Shown piece by piece: positions 59,009 to 64,000 of a DNA stretch of 64,000 nucleotides. A program made the position numbers and the translations under genes. Origin of the DNA: Arthrobacter agilis (GTDB taxonomy: Bacteria; Actinomycetota; Actinomycetes; Actinomycetales; Micrococcaceae); assembly GCF_002157505.1 (NCBI RefSeq), contig NZ_NFSC01000026.1, positions 1 through 64,000 of the forward strand, read 5' to 3'. How positions within the stretch are numbered: the first letter of the stretch is position 1; every line of letters starts with the position of its first letter. The notes beneath the pieces were generated by a model. The model saw nothing but the letters and a program-made list of their open reading frames with translations. It was not told the DNA's origin and searched no databases.

Positions 59009-59739
59009 CCCAGGTTCTCCCATAATGCGCGGTCCTTGCCGTCGTCGAGCTCCGTCCGCCGGATCTGCTTGCCGAGGACGTCGAGCCGGTCACGCGCAAG
59101 GAAGACGAGGTCGAGGTCGGACAGGGCGCACAGTGCCCGTGAGCGGCCACCCTCCGGCCAGCCACCCTCCTCGGGGGTGAGCAGCCCGGTCACCACCAGC
59201 CCACTCGTCAGCGAGACTCCGGCGATCCGTGCGGCCTGCACGGCGATCGCGGGGGCGAGCCGGCCGGCGGTGAGCTGGGCCGAGAGGTTCTGCCGGGCCA
59301 CGCCGGTGCTCGCTGCCAGGTGCTGGCGGAGGTCGCCGGGGTCGATGGCCTCGATCCATGCACGGACCGAGTTGCGATGGGGGAAGGGCGCGAGGTCGAG
59401 GTGCAGATCCGTTCCCGCCTCTTCCCTGTCCTCGCTGCGTGCCACCAGCAGCCGCAGGATGTCGATGTGCGAGACCTGGCTGACGAGCTCCGCGTCCGTC
59501 GGCGGCCGGATCCCCTCGGGCAGGTCCTCATAGCCCTGGAACACGGCGAGCGCGTCAACGGGCGGGATGCCGTATCCGCGGGCGATGGCGACGACTGTCT
59601 GCACCGACACCTTGCCCCGGACGAGTTGCTGCGCAAGGGTGGACCGCTTGATGCCGGCGACCCTGCAGACATCGGACACCGTGTCCTGCGGAGCGACCTG
59701 GGAACGCCACAGCTGGAATGCTTTGGCTGTGACGGACAT
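59005..59739 (-). CDS. regulator with two tandem HTH-like domains
   Basis: The ATG at 59739 (GAAAGG upstream) gives 244 residues. An XRE-like HTH lies at about 15-70 (VSDVCRVAGIKRSTLAQQLVRG, VSVQTVVAIARGYGIPPVDAL). A second, diverged copy lies at about 125-185 (LRQHLAASTGVARQNLSAQLTAG, LAPAIAVQAARIAGVSLTSGL). The two align in spacing, so the protein looks internally duplicated. The C-terminal 45 residues are polar. It overlaps the membrane protein gene. It might be a DNA-binding protein recognising two half sites. No close family is recognised. Confidence 0.7.
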   Translation of the reverse strand: MSVTAKAFQLWRSQVAPQDTVSDVCRVAGIKRSTLAQQLVRGKVSVQTVVAIARGYGIPPVDALAVFQGYEDLPEGIRPPTDAELVSQVSHIDILRLLVARSEDREEAGTDLHLDLAPFPHRNSVRAWIEAIDPGDLRQHLAASTGVARQNLSAQLTAGRLAPAIAVQAARIAGVSLTSGLVVTGLLTPEEGGWPEGGRSRALCALSDLDLVFLARDRLDVLGKQIRRTELDDGKDRALWENLG

Positions 59740-59790
59740 CATCACCTTTCGATTGGACTTTTCGGGCTGTTGTCGAAGTATACTGAGATC

Positions 59791-59839
59791 GCTGGCTCCG
59801 ATTTCTGCGATTCCCCCATACGCAGAACTCGGAGCCAGC
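59791..59839. terminator. hairpin with 19-bp arms between two minus-strand genes
   Basis: GCTGGCTCCGATTTCTGCG (59791-59809) and its complement (59821-59839) pair with one mismatch across an 11-nt loop. It lies downstream of the small basic protein gene and upstream of the two-HTH regulator. It may be a terminator or a large operator; there is no T tract on the minus strand. Confidence 0.6.
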
Positions 59840-59887
59840 TCCATTTTAACGGCCGGTCACCTGCCCGCGGCGGGCCCACGCGGCTGC

Positions 59888-60121
59888 CTACCAGCGCACC
59901 TTCTTCTCCTTCTTGCCCTGCTTGCTGCTCTCATGGGCCGCCTTCGCGTGGCCTCCGCCGGATGCCGCCGCCGGATTCCCGGCCTGGTTCTTCTTCGCGA
60001 GCGCGAGTTTCGCGCGCGGGTCGTCCTGGAGTTTCCGGGACGCGGTGCCCTTCGCCGGGGCCGAGTCGCCATCGCCGGGAGCGTCGGTCCGGGACGGATC
60101 GTTCTGGGGTGTGCTGGTCAT
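59888..60121 (-). CDS. small basic, probably disordered protein
   Basis: The ATG at 60121 has AAAGGAA upstream and gives 77 residues. The composition is Lys/Ala/Gly/Ser-rich, with no hydrophobic core and a strongly basic end (GKKEKKVRW). It resembles short actinobacterial proteins of unknown role, perhaps nucleic-acid-binding or stress-related. No named family can be assigned. The good ribosome-binding site and conserved-looking C-terminus support it as a real gene. Confidence 0.6.
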   Translation of the reverse strand: MTSTPQNDPSRTDAPGDGDSAPAKGTASRKLQDDPRAKLALAKKNQAGNPAAASGGGHAKAAHESSKQGKKEKKVRW

Positions 60122-60364
60122 GGTGTTCCTTTCGGGAGGGGTGCGGGTCGGAACAGGACGCACCGGGGACGTGCGGAGGACTGCGAGGACAGGAGTGATC
60201 GAGGAGGCGCGCTTGGAGCGATGTCATCGACGAGTGGCGCCGGGCCGGCAGGAGCCGGGGGGCTTACTGGGAAGGGATCGTCTCCATGGTTTGGACCGTA
60301 CACCCGGCCGCAGTACCGCGACAAGGTCCGCCGATCGACGTCGAGGAACGCCCGCACGCCGCGG

Positions 60365-61636
60365 CTAGCGCTGTCTGACGCCGTTCAGGGTGACGTCCAC
60401 GTAGACCAGTCGGTGGTCGCTCGTGGGGAAGGGGAAGATGCCTGTCAGTTCGGAGCCGGGCGTGCCGGCCCGCGGCCAGAACACACCCGACGTGGAGACC
60501 CGCAGGTTGCGCGACGGCAGCACGTAGTCGGCGCGGATGTTGCCCGCGTTCCGGTCCTCGAAGTCGGCGGTGTCGAACTGCGGATCACTGCGGTGCTCCA
60601 CGTTGGCACCACCCTGGAGCGCCGATGCTTCGGTTGCACCGCTCGATGACGGCAGCGGATCCTGGATCAGCTTGTTCCCCAGTAACCGGCCGATCGAACC
60701 GTCCCGTGAGTCCCCGTCCAGGGGGTCGCTGTTCTGGTCGCCCAGGACGACGAAGCGCTCTCCACGCCTGAGTCCGCCCGCGGCGCCGTCGTCGTCGTGG
60801 ATGTAGGACGCGTCGGGGCCGCCGGTCACGAAGTCGGACCAGAACCGGATCTCGTCGCTGTTCCGCCTGCCGTTACGGTCCTCCTCGCCGTCGAAGACGG
60901 GAGGAGTGGGATGGCTCGCCAGGACGTGGACCACCTTGCCGCCGACGCTCACCGGGATGTCCCAGTGCGACTTGCTGGAGAGGGGCAGGACGGCGAGTTC
61001 GTCAGCGGAGTACCAGTCGGACGTCGCCTCCGTGGCGGGGTTGTCAGGGAGCAGGGCGCCCGGCATGTCCTTCCAGAGGAAGTTCCGGAACGTCCGGACC
61101 GCCCCCGTCTGGATGGGGTACTTGGAGTAGACCACCATGCCGTACTGGCCCTCGAACGCGCCGAAGCCGAGGGCGTCGCCGGCGCCGCCGACGGTGCCGT
61201 CGTTGTCGAGGTCGTAGCCGCTCGGCACGCCCGTGTTGGAGGGAGCGGCGTAGACGTAGGGATAGTCCAGCGCCGCCTTGCCGTTCTGGCCGACGCGGAG
61301 GTAGTTCTCGTTGAACAGGTCCGCGGCCCTGTTGCCCGGTGCGTAGTCGAACTCGTTGAGGAGGACGACGTCGGGCCGGGTGACCTGCAGGACTTCGGCG
61401 ACGGCACGGGCCTGGGCGTTCGCCGGGGTGCTCAGATCCCGTATCAGGTCGCCCGGGGCTGATCGGTTGAGGCTTGCGTTGTAGGTGGCGAAGCGGACGT
61501 TCTGCCTGTTCCCCTGGTCACTCACCGGAACGATCGTCCGGGTGTCGTCCGGAGGACCTGCGAGGGCTGCCGGCGCTGCAGCGACGAGCAGGGATGCGGC
61601 CAGGAGGCCGGCCGAGCATCGCGCCGGTATTCGCAT
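60365..61636 (-). CDS. secreted endonuclease/exonuclease/phosphatase-family protein
   Basis: The 423-residue protein has a signal peptide (cleavage near ALA-GP, about residue 27). EEP-fold motifs are present in order: FATYNASL (metal-binding Asn), LNEFDY (Glu), ASHPTPPVFDG, VLGDQNSDP (Asp/Asn) and the final SDHRLVYVDV (catalytic Asp-His). Secreted family members are nucleases or phosphodiesterases. Nutrient scavenging from extracellular nucleic acid or phosphodiesters is likely. It is monocistronic. Confidence 0.9.
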   Translation of the reverse strand: MRIPARCSAGLLAASLLVAAAPAALAGPPDDTRTIVPVSDQGNRQNVRFATYNASLNRSAPGDLIRDLSTPANAQARAVAEVLQVTRPDVVLLNEFDYAPGNRAADLFNENYLRVGQNGKAALDYPYVYAAPSNTGVPSGYDLDNDGTVGGAGDALGFGAFEGQYGMVVYSKYPIQTGAVRTFRNFLWKDMPGALLPDNPATEATSDWYSADELAVLPLSSKSHWDIPVSVGGKVVHVLASHPTPPVFDGEEDRNGRRNSDEIRFWSDFVTGGPDASYIHDDDGAAGGLRRGERFVVLGDQNSDPLDGDSRDGSIGRLLGNKLIQDPLPSSSGATEASALQGGANVEHRSDPQFDTADFEDRNAGNIRADYVLPSRNLRVSTSGVFWPRAGTPGSELTGIFPFPTSDHRLVYVDVTLNGVRQR

Positions 61637-61719
61637 GGTTCCCTTCCTCGGATCACAGGGCGCGGACGTACAGCAGCAGTAGTTCGCTTTGGAAACTCAA
61701 GCCTAAGCGCGGAGATCAC

Positions 61720-62403
61720 TCAGGAACGGGCCGGAATGTAACGATTCAAAGACGGCTCGGGACCACTCGTGACCGCACGGTGGCGTGCGGGGTGGTGCAG
61801 GTCGTACGCGCCGATGTCCTGCTCGGCGAGGGCGAGAGCATGCTCGAGGCGGGCCACGGCGTCCGCGTAGCCCCGCATCTCCTGGGGGTCCGCGGAGGAG
61901 CCCGCCGAGGAGTCCGCCGAGCCCGGTCCAGCGGGCCGTTCGGCGCCGGCTGCCCGCAGCGCATGGATGATCGACCTCGCCGCAGGGTGGCCGGGATCAT
62001 GCATGCCGGGGTAGCGGATCGCCTTGGCGGGATCGACGTCGTACTCCGCCCAGCGTCGGACGACGGCGTCGTGCCGCCGGCACAGGTCCTCCCAGGCGGC
62101 CGTACGCGCCGACTCCCGGGCAACACGCGCCCTTCGCCCGTGGCGCCGCCGGGCCCAGATGACGGCTGCCAGCGGGGAGGCGATCCCGACTCCCACTGCC
62201 ATCACGGCTCCCGCCCCGCCCAGGGCACCGGCTACGACTCCCGCTCCCAGGATGACGAGGATCCCGCCGAAAGCGGTCCAGAAGTAGTCGTCGGCTCCTC
62301 CGTCACGGCGGGAAACGGCATCGATCCGCCAGCCGGTCAGGGCAGCGGCCCCGGCCATGACGGCGCACGCGGCCAGGCTTCCGGTCAAGGCAGCGGCATC
62401 CAT
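61720..62403 (-). CDS. membrane protein of unknown function with soluble C-terminal half
   Basis: The ATG at 62403 has GAGGGG just upstream and gives 227 residues. Three membrane helices occupy the first 85 residues (LAACAVMAGAAALTGW, FGGILVILGAGVVAGAL, AVMAVGVGIASPLAAVIWA). A helical, Arg/Ala-rich cytoplasmic domain follows (about 90-227), with a Ser/Pro-rich loop near 170-185. No family is recognised. It is divergent from the ZIP transporter gene. Confidence 0.7.
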   Translation of the reverse strand: MDAAALTGSLAACAVMAGAAALTGWRIDAVSRRDGGADDYFWTAFGGILVILGAGVVAGALGGAGAVMAVGVGIASPLAAVIWARRRHGRRARVARESARTAAWEDLCRRHDAVVRRWAEYDVDPAKAIRYPGMHDPGHPAARSIIHALRAAGAERPAGPGSADSSAGSSADPQEMRGYADAVARLEHALALAEQDIGAYDLHHPARHRAVTSGPEPSLNRYIPARS

Positions 62404-62585
62404 GGATCCCCTCCGCTCGGGGCGTCGTCGCGCCCGCAGTTCTCCAGTTCCTGGTACCAGTGCAGACGAGCGACGACGGCGAGTCAATCCCCTCCGGCCC
62501 GGAACTTCCGCTGCCGGCTTCCAGCTCTCCTGTGGCAGGCTTGGCGGAGTTTTGTCGTCGTCGTCCCGAGAAGGAGCAAGGTCCC

Positions 62586-63341
62586 GTGCCACTGTGGCTG
62601 CAAGCATTCCTGTGGGGAGCGATCGCCGGAGGAGCGCTGCTCGTCGGGTCCGCGATCGCGTGGAAGTGGAAGGTGCCGCCGCACATCGTGGCCTTCGTGA
62701 TGGCCTTCGGAGCCGGCGTCCTGATCTCGGCCCTCGCGTTCGAGCTCGTCGCTGAGGCGCAGGAGGCGGGCGGGCTCCTGCCCACGGCACTGGGGTTCCT
62801 CGCCGGAGCGGTGACCTATGTCGGCGCGAACGCCCTCCTCGCCCGGCAGGGCGCCCAGCACCGCAAGCGATCGGGCGGCCAGCAGCCCTCGGAGGACGAG
62901 GACGCCGGCAGCGGCAACGCGATCGCGCTCGGAGCGCTGCTCGACGGCATCCCGGAGTCCGTGGTCCTCGGGCTGGGGCTCGTGGCGGGCGGCGCCGTGA
63001 ATCCTGCCGTCCTCGTCGCGATCTTCATCTCGAATGTGCCCGAGGGTCTCTCGAGCACCGCCGGCATGAGGAACGCCGGACGCAGTTCGCGCTACGTCTT
63101 CGGACTCTGGGGCGGGATCGCGCTGATCTCCGGCCTCGCGGCGCTCGCCGGGTACTCGCTCCTGGCAGGCGCGTCCGGGGTGACGGTCGCCTTCATCACC
63201 GCCATCGCCGCGGGGGCGATCCTCGCGATGGTGGCCGACACCATGATCCCCGAAGCCTTCGAGCGCCAGCACATGCTCACGGGACTCATCGCCGCGCTCG
63301 GCTTCCTCACCGCGTTCGTCGTCCATGAGGTGTCCGGCTAA
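62586..63341 (+). CDS. ZIP-family metal transporter with altered metal motif
   Basis: A GTG with AAGGAG nine bases upstream gives 251 residues. About eight hydrophobic helices and a His/Asp-rich loop (about 88-110) fit the GufA/ZIP family. The helix-4 motif, usually HNxPEG, reads DGIPES (Asp120, Glu124); helix 5 reads SNVPEG (Asn150, Glu153). The usual histidines are therefore absent, which may change metal selectivity. It is terminated by a strong hairpin. Confidence 0.85.
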   Translation: MPLWLQAFLWGAIAGGALLVGSAIAWKWKVPPHIVAFVMAFGAGVLISALAFELVAEAQEAGGLLPTALGFLAGAVTYVGANALLARQGAQHRKRSGGQQPSEDEDAGSGNAIALGALLDGIPESVVLGLGLVAGGAVNPAVLVAIFISNVPEGLSSTAGMRNAGRSSRYVFGLWGGIALISGLAALAGYSLLAGASGVTVAFITAIAAGAILAMVADTMIPEAFERQHMLTGLIAALGFLTAFVVHEVSG

Positions 63342-63350
63342 TCGGGAGAC

Positions 63351-63388
63351 ACAGAAGACCCCGGGACCGACGTCCCGGGGTCTTCTGT
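63351..63388. terminator. bidirectional terminator between ZIP gene and tRNA-Lys
   Basis: ACAGAAGACCCCGGGAC (63351-63367) pairs perfectly with GTCCCGGGGTCTTCTGT (63372-63388) across a 4-nt loop. It lies 9 bp after the transporter stop and 5 bp past the tRNA 3' end. Confidence 0.9.
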
Positions 63389-63393
63389 ACAGG

Positions 63394-63467
63394 TGGGCCC
63401 TGTGGGGCTCGAACCCACGACCCACGGATTAAAAGTCCGTTGCTCTAGCCAACTGAGCTAAGGGCCC
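63394..63467 (-). tRNA. tRNA-Lys(TTT)
   Basis: The 74-nt minus-strand sequence folds into a full cloverleaf. GGGCCCT/AGGGCCC forms the acceptor stem, GCTC/GAGC the D stem, and CGGAC-TTTTAAT-CCG places anticodon TTT in the loop. GTGGG-TTCGAGC-CCCAC forms the T arm, and A is the discriminator base. CCA is not encoded. Confidence 0.97.
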
Positions 63468-63609
63468 GCGCCACCGGCCGTGCCGGCGCATCCGAAGACC
63501 GCCGTCGCGGTGCGATGACCCGCTTACTTTATCGCAATCGCCCCTGCTCCGGAGACAGCCCGGAGGCCGCGGCGTACGGCCCGAAATTCCGCAGGAGTAT
63601 CCTCGTTCC

Positions 63610-64000
63610 ATGGACGGCGAATATACGAACAACAGCCCGCGGCCCCACAAGCCGAAGCCATTCGCTCCTGCGGACTTCGAGGTTTTCGCGGGTGGAGTCG
63701 ATCCGTCGCGGGTCTCAGAGGCTGCCCACATGGCGGCGCACGCCCTGGTGCACCACGGGCGCGGCGCCGACGATCCGGACGTGACGCGCCGCCTCGTGGA
63801 ACTCGCCGACCAGCAGGGCCTCGAAGCCATCGCCGAGATGTGGGCCGAGAGCCCTGCACGGTCCCTGCCCGGAGCCCTGTGGCGCCTGTACGCGCTGCGG
63901 GCGGCCACCCAGCAGAACCCCGAGCGCATCGCCGCCTACTTCGCCTCGGGCAAGGAGGTGGCCCAGGTGTCGAAGGTCGTCGCCGGCGTCGCCGAGCCGC
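63610..64000 (+). CDS. conserved hypothetical protein, N-terminal part (cut by window edge)
   Basis: The ATG at 63610 opens a frame of 130 codons with no stop before the window end. A Pro/Lys-rich start (PRPHKPKPFAPADF) is followed by an Ala-rich helical region (AAHMAAHALVHHG, RRLVELADQQGLEAIAEMWAES, GALWRLYALRAAT). It resembles actinobacterial hypothetical proteins of unknown function. The ribosome-binding site is weak (GCAGGAGTATCC about 17 bp upstream). The frame has strong G/C bias in third positions, which supports coding. Confidence 0.75.
   Translation, partial: MDGEYTNNSPRPHKPKPFAPADFEVFAGGVDPSRVSEAAHMAAHALVHHGRGADDPDVTRRLVELADQQGLEAIAEMWAESPARSLPGALWRLYALRAATQQNPERIAAYFASGKEVAQVSKVVAGVAEP

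Overview
The window looks like chromosomal DNA from a high-GC Gram-positive bacterium of the Micrococcaceae (Arthrobacter-like). This rests on the strong G/C bias in third codon positions, frequent GTG starts, Actinobacteria-restricted families (DUF4193, BldC-like HTH, PRC/DUF2382 stress protein) and typical gene pairs (oxidoreductase plus acyl-CoA desaturase, pta-ackA, a fruR-fruK-fruA-ptsH locus). The genus is an inference; there is no rRNA gene to settle it.

Layout. 0-6 kb is accessory-looking: the tail of an IS481-type transposase, a CPBP membrane protease, a secreted M28 peptidase, a Tn3-type resolvase beside three copies of a 9-mer, and a CapA-like lipoprotein. It ends at a 3' tRNA-like fragment followed by a strong terminator. 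6-9 kb holds a DUF1190 lipoprotein, a glutathionylspermidine-synthase-like ATP-grasp protein and an APC permease in one operon, then remnants. 10-17 kb is a compact catabolic locus: an amino-acid-type ABC transporter, a CE4 deacetylase-fold enzyme and two SDR dehydrogenases in one translationally coupled minus-strand operon, divergent from a YtcJ-type amidohydrolase. Its substrate is not recognisable. 17-22 kb has a large secreted protein, a BldC-like HTH protein and a phospholipase D-like enzyme.

22-32 kb is a guanidine (formerly 'urea') carboxylase cluster: TetR regulator, APC permease, two DUF1989 proteins (carboxyguanidine deiminase subunits), a biotin-dependent carboxylase and allophanate hydrolase. 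The last four genes overlap by 4 bp each. Together they should turn guanidine into ammonia and CO2.

32-53 kb is mostly core metabolism: stress proteins, an AEC transporter, DUF4193, PucR with a reductase/desaturase pair, ArsR-SRPBCC, MFS, pta-ackA, azlCD, a zinc alcohol dehydrogenase, GH15, GDPD, DUF445 and a GlsB-like protein. 53.8-58 kb is the complete fructose PTS locus. 58-64 kb holds a two-HTH regulator coupled to a 7-TM protein, small stress-like genes, a secreted EEP-fold enzyme, a ZIP transporter, tRNA-Lys(TTT) and the start of a conserved hypothetical gene cut by the window edge.

No CRISPR array, rRNA, prophage module or replication origin was seen. Start codons were re-chosen in many genes on ribosome-binding sites and overlaps. 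All motif calls are by eye.
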